Of a stretch of 64,000 bases of DNA, positions 56,526-64,000 are shown piece after piece. Under the pieces are notes generated by a model. The model saw only the letters and a list, made by a program, of their open reading frames with translations. It had not been told where the DNA came from and did not search any database. Source of the stretch: Pseudomonas sp. St316 (GTDB lineage: Bacteria > Pseudomonadota > Gammaproteobacteria > Pseudomonadales > Pseudomonadaceae); NCBI RefSeq assembly GCF_018325905.1, contig NZ_AP021901.1, forward strand, positions 3,162,001-3,226,000. Reading direction: 5' to 3'. Positions within the stretch are counted from its first letter, which is position 1. Each line of letters opens with the position of its first letter. Position numbers and translations under genes: made by a program.

Positions 56526-57089
56526 TCAGGCGTGCAGCAGTTTTTCAAGCATGTCCCGGGCGTCGTCAGCTGCGCTGTGGTCGCCCATGACCAGCGCCAC
56601 GGTAATAGCGCCGTCAATCAGAATCAGGAGTTGGCGGGCCAGTGCGTCCGGGTTCTGGACACCTTGTTCGACGCACAGCCGGGTTACGTAGTCGAGCAAC
56701 TTCTGTTTGTGCATCTTCGCCACCTGGCGCACCGGATCCTGTGGATCGCCGGTTTCGCCACTGGTGTTGATGAACGCACAGCCGCGGAAACCTTCGCTGT
56801 CGAACCAGCCCTTGAGCACGGTGAACAGGTTGAGCAGCCGTGCAGTCGGGGTCGGCGCCTTGTCCACCTCAGTGCTGAACCAGTGCATCCAGCGTTCGTC
56901 CCGCCGCCTGAGGGCGGCCACGATCAGGTCGTCCTTGTTGGCGAAGTAGCGATAGACACTTTTCCTCGAGACGCCGGCGGTTTTCACCAGAAGGTCCATG
57001 CCGGTGGCGGCGATGCCACTTCTATAGATCAACTTTTCGGCGACATCGAGGATGATGTCGCGTGTTTCATTCCCAGTGACTTCGTTCAT
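56526..57089 (-). CDS. TetR-family regulator
   Basis: TetR repressor (187 aa). The HTH spans residues 10-55 (EKLIYRSGIAATGMDLLVKT and SRKSVYRYFANKDDLIVAAL), followed by a helical effector domain with GFRGCAFINTSGE typical of the TetR_C group associated with nitroreductase/NTF2-like genes. I chose the ATG at 57087-57089; the 25 upstream codons have no HTH-like sequence. The downstream DUF1348 gene is the likely target or partner; the effector is unknown. Confidence 0.88.
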   Translation of the reverse strand: MNEVTGNETRDIILDVAEKLIYRSGIAATGMDLLVKTAGVSRKSVYRYFANKDDLIVAALRRRDERWMHWFSTEVDKAPTPTARLLNLFTVLKGWFDSEGFRGCAFINTSGETGDPQDPVRQVAKMHKQKLLDYVTRLCVEQGVQNPDALARQLLILIDGAITVALVMGDHSAADDARDMLEKLLHA

Positions 57090-57209
57090 GAGGCGAAAGT
57101 AGAATGATCGTTCTTCTTGGTCAAGTCTTTTTTCTTGAGGACAGGAAGACCCAACCCCCTCCATGGTGTAAGCTCATCCGTTCTTCGGAATCGACCTTTT
57201 GCGAGCCCT

Positions 57210-58553
57210 ATGCCGTCGCTTTTCAAACGCTCCCTGCTGCCCAAGCTGCGCAGCTTTGCACTGACCGCCGACGCGGTGACCATCCTCGATGGCGCTGCCC
57301 AATTCCGCCGTTGCCTGCTGGAGAAAATCGCCCAGGCCACCCAGCGCATCTACATCGTCGCGCTGTACCTGCAACAGGACGAGGCCGGCCAGGAAATCCT
57401 CGATGCCCTGCATGCCGCCAAGGCCGCGCGTCCGGAACTGGATGTGGTCGTGGTGGTCGACTGGCTGCGAGCCCAGCGCGGTCTGATCGGCGCCAAGAAG
57501 CAGCCGGGCAACTCGGCGTGGTACCAGGAACAGACCCGTACCCATGCCAGTGAAGTGCCGATCTACGGTGTGCCGGTGCAAACCCGCGAGCTGTTCGGCG
57601 TGCTGCACTTGAAAGGCTTCGTGATTGACGACTGTGTGCTCTACAGCGGCGCCAGCCTGAATAACGTCTACCTGCACAAGTTCGACAAATACCGCTACGA
57701 CCGTTATCACCTGCTGCAGAACACGGCGCTGGCCGATTCGATGCATCACCTGGTGCAGCACGGCTTGGTCACCTCCAGGGCCGTGCACCGCCTGGACCTG
57801 CCGAACCTGCCCAGCACCCGCAGCTTGCGCAAGGACATCGGCGACCTGCGCAGTCGCCTCAAGTACGCGACGTATGACACCAGCGCCGGCAGCCTCGACA
57901 AGAGCGGCCTGTCGGTAAGCCCGTTGCTGGGCGTGGGCAAGAACAATCCGCTGAGCCGGGTGATCGGTGAGCTGATCGCCAGCAGCCGCCAGCAATTGAC
58001 CATTTGCACCCCGTATTTCAACCTGCCCCTGGCGGTGACCCGGGAGCTCAATCGCGCCCTGGCCCGTGGGGTCAAGATCGACATCATCGTCGGCGACAAG
58101 ACGGCCAACGACTTCTACATTCCGCCAAGCGAGCCGTTCAAGATCATCGCGGCGTTGCCATACCTCTACGAAATCAGCTTGCGGCGCTTCGCCAAACGCC
58201 ATCAGCGCGCTATCGACAGCGGCCAATTGAACCTGCACCTGTGGCGTGACGGGGACAACACCTATCACCTCAAGGGCATGTGGATCGACGAGCGCTACAC
58301 CTTGCTGACCGGCAACAACCTCAACCCACGGGCCTTTCGCCTGGACCTGGAAAACGCGTTGTTGCTGGACGACCCCAAGGGCGAGTTACTCGCGCCGCGC
58401 CAGGCCGAGCTTGAACAGATCTACCGCCACACCCGCCGGATCGAACGTTACCTGGACCTGGAAACCCTGCCGGATTACCCCGACGCTGTGGCCAGGTTCC
58501 TGAAGCGGGTCAGCCGGGTGAGGATAGAACGGCTGCTTTACCGGATCCTGTGA
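57210..58553 (+). CDS. pssA: CDP-diacylglycerol-serine O-phosphatidyltransferase PssA (PLD type)
   Basis: Phosphatidylserine synthase of the phospholipase-D superfamily (447 aa), making PS from CDP-diacylglycerol and serine, the precursor of phosphatidylethanolamine. Two HKD-type motifs: HLKGFVIDD with His133, and YHLKGMWIDERYTLLTGNN with His353. The YRYDRYHLLQN region is characteristic of PssA. ATG at 57210 begins the conserved MPSLFKR. The downstream AraC-type gene starts at or overlapping its stop. It is peripheral to the inner membrane; pssA is needed for normal phospholipids. Confidence 0.93.
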   Translation: MPSLFKRSLLPKLRSFALTADAVTILDGAAQFRRCLLEKIAQATQRIYIVALYLQQDEAGQEILDALHAAKAARPELDVVVVVDWLRAQRGLIGAKKQPGNSAWYQEQTRTHASEVPIYGVPVQTRELFGVLHLKGFVIDDCVLYSGASLNNVYLHKFDKYRYDRYHLLQNTALADSMHHLVQHGLVTSRAVHRLDLPNLPSTRSLRKDIGDLRSRLKYATYDTSAGSLDKSGLSVSPLLGVGKNNPLSRVIGELIASSRQQLTICTPYFNLPLAVTRELNRALARGVKIDIIVGDKTANDFYIPPSEPFKIIAALPYLYEISLRRFAKRHQRAIDSGQLNLHLWRDGDNTYHLKGMWIDERYTLLTGNNLNPRAFRLDLENALLLDDPKGELLAPRQAELEQIYRHTRRIERYLDLETLPDYPDAVARFLKRVSRVRIERLLYRIL

Positions 58554-58564
58554 ACACCCGCGCC

Positions 58565-59581
58565 ATGTCGAAAAAAGACACCATCTCCATCCAGTTGGTG
58601 CGTGAGGCGCTGCTGCAAAGCTGCGCCCCTGGCGCGGCTACCGCTGAGGTCCTGAGCAAGGTCGGCATAGACCCTGCGTTGCTCGACGACGCCCAGGCAC
58701 GGGTCCCGGCCCATGCCTATGCGCGGCTCTGGCGTTTACTGGCCCGGCGCCTGGATGACGAGTTTTTTGGCATGGACCCGCGCAAGCTCAAGTCCGGCAG
58801 CCTGGCGTTTCTCTGCCAGTGCGCCATGGCCCAGCCCACGTTGGCGAGCGGTTTGACGGCGGGGCTGGGGTTTCTGTCGCTGATGCTCGAACACCTGCCG
58901 GCCCAGTGGGTGCGCCAGCAAAGCCTGGCGGAAATCGTACTGCTGGAAGACGATCAGGAACCGCGTCGGGCCTTCACCTATTTCACCTACTGGATGATCG
59001 TCCATGGCGTGGCCTGCTGGCTGGCCGGGCGGCGCATTCCCATTCTCTCCGTCGAACTGCGTTGCCCGGCGCCGGATTTCTGCGACGACTATCGGGTGAT
59101 GTTTTCCCAGAATCTGCGCTTTGACCGACCGCGCACCCGAATGATTTTCGCGGCCGAATGCCTCGACCTGCCGATCAGGCGCAACGCGGATGAGCTCAAG
59201 CGCTTCCTGGCCCAGGCACCGGCCAACATTCTGGTCAAATACCGCGACCCGCAAAGCCTGGCCAGCCGGATCAGGCACGACCTGCGGCAGTTGCCTGCCG
59301 AACAGTGGCCGGAAACCGAGGCCCTGGCCCAGCAGTTGTGCGTCTCCGCGTCCACCTTGCGCCGCCGCCTGGCGGAGGAGGGCCAGACTTACCAAGGCCT
59401 CAAGGACAGCGTGCGCAAGGATCTGGCGATCACCTGGCTGGCCGAGCCCTCCATCAGTTTCGTCGAAATCGCCTCGCGCCTGGGCTTCGCCGATGCCAGC
59501 TCCTTCTACAAGGCGTTTCGCAAATGGTCCGGGTCCAACCCGGGGCACTACCGCAGCCTGATCCTCAACGACCCGGATTGA
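58565..59581 (+). CDS. AraC-family regulator (arabinose_bd/OruR-like sensor)
   Basis: Transcription regulator (338 aa from this start). The N-terminal part (PAHAYARLWRLLARRLDDEFFGM, GLTAGLGFLSLMLEHL) matches the Arabinose_bd-type sensor domain found in OruR-like regulators. The C-terminal AraC HTH pair is clear (ALAQQLCVSASTLRRRLAEEGQTYQ; SFVEIASRLGFADASSFYKAF). A GTG at 58550 overlapping the pssA stop by 4 bp is an equally possible start. Coupling to pssA hints at lipid-linked control, but this is inference. Confidence 0.85.
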   Translation: MSKKDTISIQLVREALLQSCAPGAATAEVLSKVGIDPALLDDAQARVPAHAYARLWRLLARRLDDEFFGMDPRKLKSGSLAFLCQCAMAQPTLASGLTAGLGFLSLMLEHLPAQWVRQQSLAEIVLLEDDQEPRRAFTYFTYWMIVHGVACWLAGRRIPILSVELRCPAPDFCDDYRVMFSQNLRFDRPRTRMIFAAECLDLPIRRNADELKRFLAQAPANILVKYRDPQSLASRIRHDLRQLPAEQWPETEALAQQLCVSASTLRRRLAEEGQTYQGLKDSVRKDLAITWLAEPSISFVEIASRLGFADASSFYKAFRKWSGSNPGHYRSLILNDPD

Positions 59582-59620
59582 TCCATCGGGCGGTCTCCAA
59601 TCCTGTGCCTACCCACCCCC

Positions 59621-59708
59621 CTGTGGGAGCGAGCTCGCAATAGCAGCGGTTCAGCCGCCTGTTCATTGACTGCCAGCCCCTCATCGCGAGCAAGCTCGCT
59701 CCCACAGG
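59621..59708. repeat. REP pair before the sugar operon
   Basis: A shortened REP (59621-59645, GAGCGAGCTCGCAATAGC) and a standard inverted one (59682-59708) lie upstream of the epimerase promoter region. Confidence 0.75.
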
Positions 59709-59809
59709 GATTTCCACTGGGCACACTGGCACGCTCATAAAACTGTCATTTGTTTTTGATACAAGCCTGTGCAGGTGCCGAAAAGCCGGCCCATCCATCA
59801 GGGAAATGT

Positions 59810-59839
59810 ATGCAAGTGACCGTTTTGGACCGCGTATGA
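59810..59839 (+). CDS. Possible 9-residue leader peptide overlapping the epimerase start
   Basis: ATG at 59810 with AGGG six bp before it, nine sense codons (M Q V T V L D R V) and TGA at 59837-59839, which overlaps the epimerase ATG (59836-59838) in an ATGA arrangement. The epimerase ATG itself has no good ribosome-binding site. Translational coupling would explain the layout, but a nine-codon frame can arise by chance. Confidence 0.35.
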   Translation: MQVTVLDRV

Positions 59840-60807
59840 GAGTACTGGTCACCGGCGTCGCAGGGTTCATCGGGTTTCATACCGCCAGGCGACTGTGCAG
59901 CGAAGGCCATCAGGTCATTGGCGTCGACAATCTCAACAGCTATTACAGCGTCGAGCTGAAACAAGCCCGGCTGGCGCTGCTGGCCGAATGTCGCAACTTC
60001 CGCTTCCAGCGGCTGGATGTGGCCGACAAACAGGCGCTGTTGGATGTGTTTGCGCAAAACTCATTCGAGCAAGTCGTTCACCTGGCGGCCCAAGCCGGTG
60101 TTCGCTACTCCATCGACAATCCCGACCTGTATGCGCAAAGCAACTTGGTGGGGTTCCTCAATGTGTTGGAAGCCTGCCGTGCCCATCGACCGGCGCACCT
60201 GATTTTCGCCTCGAGCAGCTCGGTGTATGGCTTGAACGACCGCCTGCCGTATGCCACGACCGACTCGGTCGATCAGCCGGTGTCTTTCTATGCGGCGACC
60301 AAGCGCGCCAATGAGCTGATGGCCCACGCTTACTCGCATCTCTACGGTATTCCCACCACCGGCCTGCGTTTTTTTACCGTCTATGGACCTTGGGGACGGC
60401 CCGACATGGCGCTGTTCAAGTTCACCGACGCCATCCTCAACGGTCGCCCCATTGACCTCTACAACAATGGCGCGATGTCGCGGGACTTCACCTATATCGA
60501 CGACATCGTCGAAGGCCTGGTGCGCTTATTGCCGCTGCCGCCTGCCCATGAGTCGGGCGTGTGCAACAAGGTCTACAACATCGGATTCGGTGCGCCGGTG
60601 AAGCTCCTGCAGTTTGTCGAGTGCCTCGAGGAGGCTCTGGGCATCCCCGCGATAAAGCATTTCTTGCCGTTGCAACCGGGTGACGTGGTCGACACGTTTG
60701 CGGACACGCGCGAGCTGGAGGACCACGTGGGGTTTCGCCCGCAGGTCGCAGTGCCCGTCGGCGTGCAGTCGTTTGTCGATTGGTACCGCGACTATTACCG
60801 CGCTTAA
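59836..60807 (+). CDS. UDP-glucuronate/galacturonate 4-epimerase-like NAD-dependent epimerase
   Basis: Short-chain dehydrogenase/reductase epimerase (323 aa). It has the GVAGFIGFH NAD-binding loop, SSSSVYGLND and the catalytic YAATKRANE, and the UDP-sugar region FFTVYGPWGRPDMAL. The length and WGRPDMA motif fit UDP-glucuronate 4-epimerases (GAE/WbpP-like). It would supply a UDP-uronic acid for the downstream transferases. An alternative ATG at 59806 adds ten residues but has poor ribosome spacing. First gene of a four-gene operon (epimerase, GT2, LAB_N, ArnT-like). Confidence 0.9.
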   Translation: MRVLVTGVAGFIGFHTARRLCSEGHQVIGVDNLNSYYSVELKQARLALLAECRNFRFQRLDVADKQALLDVFAQNSFEQVVHLAAQAGVRYSIDNPDLYAQSNLVGFLNVLEACRAHRPAHLIFASSSSVYGLNDRLPYATTDSVDQPVSFYAATKRANELMAHAYSHLYGIPTTGLRFFTVYGPWGRPDMALFKFTDAILNGRPIDLYNNGAMSRDFTYIDDIVEGLVRLLPLPPAHESGVCNKVYNIGFGAPVKLLQFVECLEEALGIPAIKHFLPLQPGDVVDTFADTRELEDHVGFRPQVAVPVGVQSFVDWYRDYYRA

Positions 60808-60839
60808 CCCCCCATTCCTCAGCTTTTTACTGGAGCGTC

Positions 60840-61583
60840 ATGCACGAAACCCCTTATGTGTCGGTCCTGATTCCGGCAAAGAACGAAGCAGGCAACCTTA
60901 TTCCACTGCTGGAAGAAGTGCGTGCGGCACTGGTCGATGAAGCTTTTGAAGTCATCGTGGTCGACGATGGCAGCACTGACGCAACCGCCGCTGAGCTGCG
61001 GACACTGCAAGCCAGCGGCTATCGCCAGTTGCGGGTGCTCAGCCACGCCCGTTCCCTGGGGCAGAGCACCTCGATCTACCACGCCGCCGAGGTGGCCCGT
61101 GGGCATTGGCTGGCAACCCTGGACGGCGACGGTCAGAACGACCCGGCCGACCTGCCGAACATGCTCGACCTGGTGCGCGGCTCCGAAGGCACACCGGCAG
61201 GCGTCAAGCTGGTGGCGGGGCATCGCGTCAATCGCCGGGACACGGCGAGCAAGCGTTGGGCCTCGCGATTTGCCAACAAACTGCGCGCCAGCCTGCTCAA
61301 GGACCAGACGCCCGACACCGGTTGTGGCATCAAACTGATCGAGCGCGAGGCGTTCCTGCGCCTGCCGTATTTCGACCACATGCACCGTTTTATCCCGGCG
61401 CTGATCCGCCGTCACAACGGCCGGATGCTGGTTCAACCGGTCAACCACCGTGAGCGCGGGGCAGGCGTTTCCAATTACGGCAACCTGGACCGGGCGCTGG
61501 TGGGCATTGTCGATCTGTTCGGGGTGTGGTGGCTGATCAAACGCACCCGCCTGGACGTCAACGCACAAGAAACCGAGGTTTGA
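60840..61583 (+). CDS. Glycosyltransferase family 2 (ArnC/DPM1-like)
   Basis: A 247-residue GT2 enzyme. The N-terminal SVLIPAKNEAGNL and the VIVVDDGSTD motif, the LDGDGQNDP metal-binding DxD-type loop, and the C-terminal RERGAGVSNYGNLDRAL identify the polyprenyl-phosphate glycosyltransferase type. Unlike ArnC it has no long C-terminal TM helices, only a short hydrophobic tail, so it may be membrane-associated through the neighbour. It probably moves the sugar made by the epimerase to undecaprenyl phosphate. Separated from the epimerase by 32 bp. Confidence 0.9.
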   Translation: MHETPYVSVLIPAKNEAGNLIPLLEEVRAALVDEAFEVIVVDDGSTDATAAELRTLQASGYRQLRVLSHARSLGQSTSIYHAAEVARGHWLATLDGDGQNDPADLPNMLDLVRGSEGTPAGVKLVAGHRVNRRDTASKRWASRFANKLRASLLKDQTPDTGCGIKLIEREAFLRLPYFDHMHRFIPALIRRHNGRMLVQPVNHRERGAGVSNYGNLDRALVGIVDLFGVWWLIKRTRLDVNAQETEV

Positions 61584-61584
61584 A

Positions 61585-61878
61585 ATGGGCAGAGAATCGT
61601 TGTGGTTGGCCGTTGGCTTCGGTGGTCAATTGGCATTCACCGGGCGTTTTGCCCTGCAATGGCTGTACAGCGAATACAAGAAGCGCAGCATGATTCCCGT
61701 TGGCTTCTGGTACCTGAGCATCATCGGTAGCGCGCTGTTGCTGGCCTATGCCATTTACCGCGAAGACCCGGTATTCATTGTCGGCCAGTCCTTCGGCTTT
61801 ATCGTTTACTTGCGCAATTTGCAATTGATCGCCAAGCATCATGAGCAGGAAAACCCCGAACTGACCAAGAAGGGCTGA
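61585..61878 (+). CDS. LAB_N-domain small membrane protein
   Basis: A 97-residue integral membrane protein of the lipid-A-disaccharide synthase N-terminal (LAB_N) domain family, with about three TM helices (LWLAVGFGGQLAFTGRFALQW, IPVGFWYLSIIGSALLLAYAIY, GQSFGFIVYLRNLQLI). The RFALQWLYSEYKKRS and GQSFGFIVYLRN motifs are diagnostic. In sugar operons such proteins are thought to flip or bind lipid-linked sugars. It starts one base after the GT2 stop, so it is strictly coupled. Confidence 0.9.
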   Translation: MGRESLWLAVGFGGQLAFTGRFALQWLYSEYKKRSMIPVGFWYLSIIGSALLLAYAIYREDPVFIVGQSFGFIVYLRNLQLIAKHHEQENPELTKKG

Positions 61879-61882
61879 GCCG

Positions 61883-63403
61883 GTGCGGATACGATTATCT
61901 TCCTCGCGGCTCGAACTCCTTGTGTTTGTGGTATTGGCCTTGATCATGGTGGGCGCGGGCCTTGGCTGGCGCCAGCCGATGAACGTCGATGAAGAGCGTT
62001 TCCTCGGCGTGGCCCTGGAGATGCTGCAGAACGGCTCATGGTTCATTCCCCATCGCGCCGGTGAAATCTACGCCGACAAACCACCGCTGTTCATGTGGAC
62101 GGTGGCGCTGTTCGTGCAACTGACCCACCTGCCCAAAGTTGCCTTGTACTTGCCCGCACTACTGGCAGGTGCCGTCACCACCGCGTGCCTGTATGACCTG
62201 GGCCGGCGCTTGTGGGGGCGACGCGTGGGGGTGACCGCTGCGCTGTTGTTTCTCGCCACCTATCAGACCTACAGCATCCTGCGCACCGGGCAGATCGATG
62301 GTTTTCTTGCGCTCTGGAGCATCCTGGGGATCTATGGCTTGTGTCGGCATGTGTTGCTCGGCCCGGCTTGGCGCTGGTACTACGTGGCCTGTGCGGCGAT
62401 GGGGTTGGGGGTCATCAGCAAAGGCGTGGGGTTTCTGCCGGTGCTGCTGCTGATTCCCTATGCCTATGCGCTACGCAAAGGTTGGAAAGGGGTGGTGGCC
62501 ATGCCTGGCCAGGCAGGACGCTGGTGGCTGGGGCTGATCGTAGCATTGGCCGCCATCGCATTATGGCTGGGGCCTCTGTTGCTGATTGTCTGGCAGGGCA
62601 GTGCCGACAGCCTGGCGTACGCCCAGGAAATCCTGTTCAAGCAGACCGCTGGGCGTTATGCCAACGCATGGGAACACCGCGAACCATTCTGGTATTTCTT
62701 CGTCCAGGTGATTCCCAAGTACTGGCTACCGCTTGTGTTCATGCTCCCCTGGCTGGTGCCGGCCTGGCGCAAACAATTGCTCAAGCATGACGGTCGGGTG
62801 CTGGTGCTGCTGGGGTGGGTGGTCTTGGTGCTGTTGTTTTTCAGCCTGAGCAGCGGTAAGCGCAAGCTGTATATCTTTCCCGCGTTACCGGCGTTGATTC
62901 TGCTGGTGGCGCCACTGGTGCCGTGGATGCTGCGCCGCTGGTTTGGTTCGCGGCCGAGGGGCCGGGCGGTCTTCAATGTGCTGGTTGCGCTTTGGCTGTG
63001 CGCCTGGTTTGTTCGCGGTTTTATCGAGCCCCACCGGGAAGGCATTAACCCCCACCAGACCTTGATGCGCGATGTCGCGCGACTGACTTCAAATGCCGAG
63101 CTGGTGCTTGTGGGATGGCGTGAGGGGCATTGGCTGTTCGCCCAGCAACCCATCGTGCATTTCGGCTTTTATAACGGCGACTCCCTGGAACAATCCGCCA
63201 CCTGGCTGCGCAGCCACCCGCAGGCCTTCGCCCTGGTGCCCGCCCGGGACCTGGCCCGTTGTTACGACCCGCAAAAAGCGCGCCGGGTCGGCAATACCTC
63301 AAGGGCCGAGTGGTTCCTGGTGGGGGCAGATGCGGACAACCAGCGCTGCCAGTCGCCGGCGCCGCAGAAGGTGTATTCGTTTGCCTGGCAGCAGCCCTTG
63401 TAG
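61883..63403 (+). CDS. ArnT/PMT-type lipid-dependent glycosyltransferase
   Basis: Polytopic inner-membrane glycosyltransferase (506 aa, about 11-12 TM helices) of the GT83/PMT_2 type, related to ArnT. The first periplasmic loop holds QPMNVDEERFLGVALEML with the catalytic-type acidic residues and ADKPPLFMW, as in ArnT. It would transfer a sugar from a polyprenyl carrier to a lipid A or other envelope acceptor. GTG start with GAAGGG upstream, 4 bp after the LAB_N stop. With the three upstream genes it forms a complete make-transfer-flip-attach set. Confidence 0.9.
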   Translation: MRIRLSSSRLELLVFVVLALIMVGAGLGWRQPMNVDEERFLGVALEMLQNGSWFIPHRAGEIYADKPPLFMWTVALFVQLTHLPKVALYLPALLAGAVTTACLYDLGRRLWGRRVGVTAALLFLATYQTYSILRTGQIDGFLALWSILGIYGLCRHVLLGPAWRWYYVACAAMGLGVISKGVGFLPVLLLIPYAYALRKGWKGVVAMPGQAGRWWLGLIVALAAIALWLGPLLLIVWQGSADSLAYAQEILFKQTAGRYANAWEHREPFWYFFVQVIPKYWLPLVFMLPWLVPAWRKQLLKHDGRVLVLLGWVVLVLLFFSLSSGKRKLYIFPALPALILLVAPLVPWMLRRWFGSRPRGRAVFNVLVALWLCAWFVRGFIEPHREGINPHQTLMRDVARLTSNAELVLVGWREGHWLFAQQPIVHFGFYNGDSLEQSATWLRSHPQAFALVPARDLARCYDPQKARRVGNTSRAEWFLVGADADNQRCQSPAPQKVYSFAWQQPL

Positions 63404-63418
63404 CGGCTGAAACACCGT

Positions 63419-63515
63419 CATCGCGAGCAGGCTCGCTCCCACAGTGGATTTGTGGTGGTCTTCGATCTTCTGACCGCCCAAGAACCCATGTGGGAGCGAG
63501 CCTGCTCGCGATGAG
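63419..63515. repeat. Inverted REP pair after the sugar operon
   Basis: REPs in opposite orientation at 63419-63444 and 63489-63515, immediately after the ArnT-like stop. The rest of 63404-63653 shows no gene. Confidence 0.8.
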
Positions 63516-63653
63516 GCCCTAAAGAACACTACCCCCCTGAACCATGGCCAAACCAGTCAAGCAACTTGAAAGCTTTGACCATTGCCGCCACAGCCCTTCG
63601 GCGCGAGTATTTGCCTTCCCCCAACCAATAAAAACCACAGAGGGATGCTGGTC

Positions 63654-64000
63654 ATGCGCGATTATTCGTCCGCCACGTCGCAGTTCGATTACCTGCACAC
63701 TGTCAACGCCGCACTGCACGGCTCGCTCGAGGCACTCAATGCCTGTGTCGAGTGTTGCGACCGGCATGCGTTGCCGGGGCGCATCGCCTTGTTCTGGGAG
63801 GGCCGTGACGGCAGCGAAGCCACCTGGACTTATCGCGACCTGCAGGACAATGCCGCGCGCATGGCCAATTTCCTGCGCGCACAAGGCGTCGGCAAGGGCG
63901 ACAAAGTGGCCGGCCTGCTGCCGCGCACCGCTGAACTGCTGATCGTGGTACTTGCCACCTGGCGTATCGGGGCGGTGTATCAACCACTGTTCACCGCGTT
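63654..64000 (+). CDS. AMP-binding acyl-CoA synthetase (acetyl-CoA-synthetase-like), 3' end outside the window
   Basis: The first 115 residues of an adenylate-forming enzyme. The visible part (YLHTVNAALHGSLEALNACVE, IALFWEGRDGSEATWTYRDL, DNAARMANFLRAQGVGKGDKVAGLLPRTAELLIVVLATWRIGAVYQPL) matches the N-terminal domain of acetyl/propionyl-type acyl-CoA synthetases. Catalytic motifs (YTSGTTG and others) lie beyond the window edge. I chose the ATG at 63654-63656 with GAGGG nine bp upstream; an ATG three codons earlier is possible. The substrate cannot be told. Confidence 0.85.
   Translation, partial: MRDYSSATSQFDYLHTVNAALHGSLEALNACVECCDRHALPGRIALFWEGRDGSEATWTYRDLQDNAARMANFLRAQGVGKGDKVAGLLPRTAELLIVVLATWRIGAVYQPLFTA

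Overview
The window is chromosomal DNA of a Pseudomonas species, most likely of the P. fluorescens group. GC content is high. The trehalose/glycogen gene order (EEP-family protein, glgX, DUF2934 protein, treY, malQ, treZ, glgA) matches what I recall for the P. aeruginosa PA2156-PA2165 region. A pyoverdine-maturation acylase (PvdQ) is present, and intergenic spaces are full of the fluorescent-pseudomonad REP sequence (GCGAGCAAGCTCGCTCCCAC and its complement). No rRNA, tRNA, CRISPR, phage or transposase genes are visible. Coordinates and motifs were read by eye; no database search was run.

Layout: 1-19587 is almost entirely on the minus strand. It holds an EEP-family enzyme, a PIG-L deacetylase, the alpha-glucan/trehalose operon (glgA-treZ-malQ-treY-DUF2934 and then glgX), a dehydrogenase/hydrolase pair, a DUF411 and YqaA-type pair, and a chemoreceptor. 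From 19838 to 24694 come a small membrane protein, a Fur-like winged-helix protein, pvdQ, a REP tandem array and an orphan FecR. Positions 24837-29687 encode a 1616-residue dermonecrotic-toxin-like protein whose C-terminus carries an aspzincin-like metallopeptidase signature. Positions 29978-34568 hold dpkA, vanR and vanBA, with two VanR-like operators upstream of vanA. Positions 34569-41622 hold a GlcG/HbpS-like gene, an AraC regulator, a LysE exporter, an rRNA-type methyltransferase, two divergent L,D-transpeptidases, and a quinone reductase divergent from a TetR gene across three 14-bp direct repeats.

Positions 41999-45176 are the assimilatory nitrite reductase unit nirBD, with a near-consensus sigma-54 promoter and a long leader that ends in a 16-bp GNRA-loop terminator. 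A CBS protein follows, then four overlapping two-component genes (45824-50446), an NTF2-like secreted protein, and a fecI-fecR-TonB-receptor iron uptake unit with a Fur-like box. Next are a Cys-cluster hypothetical, a TetR/DUF1348 pair, a PssA-type phosphatidylserine synthase and an AraC regulator. Positions 59836-63403 form a four-gene envelope-sugar operon (epimerase, GT2, LAB_N membrane protein, ArnT-like transferase). The window ends inside an acyl-CoA synthetase gene.

The main leads are the aspzincin-tipped large toxin, the attenuated nirBD leader, the VanR operator pair, the tandem 14-bp repeats before the TetR gene, the possible translationally coupled leader peptide before the sugar operon, and the regular 133-139-bp REP tandem arrays.
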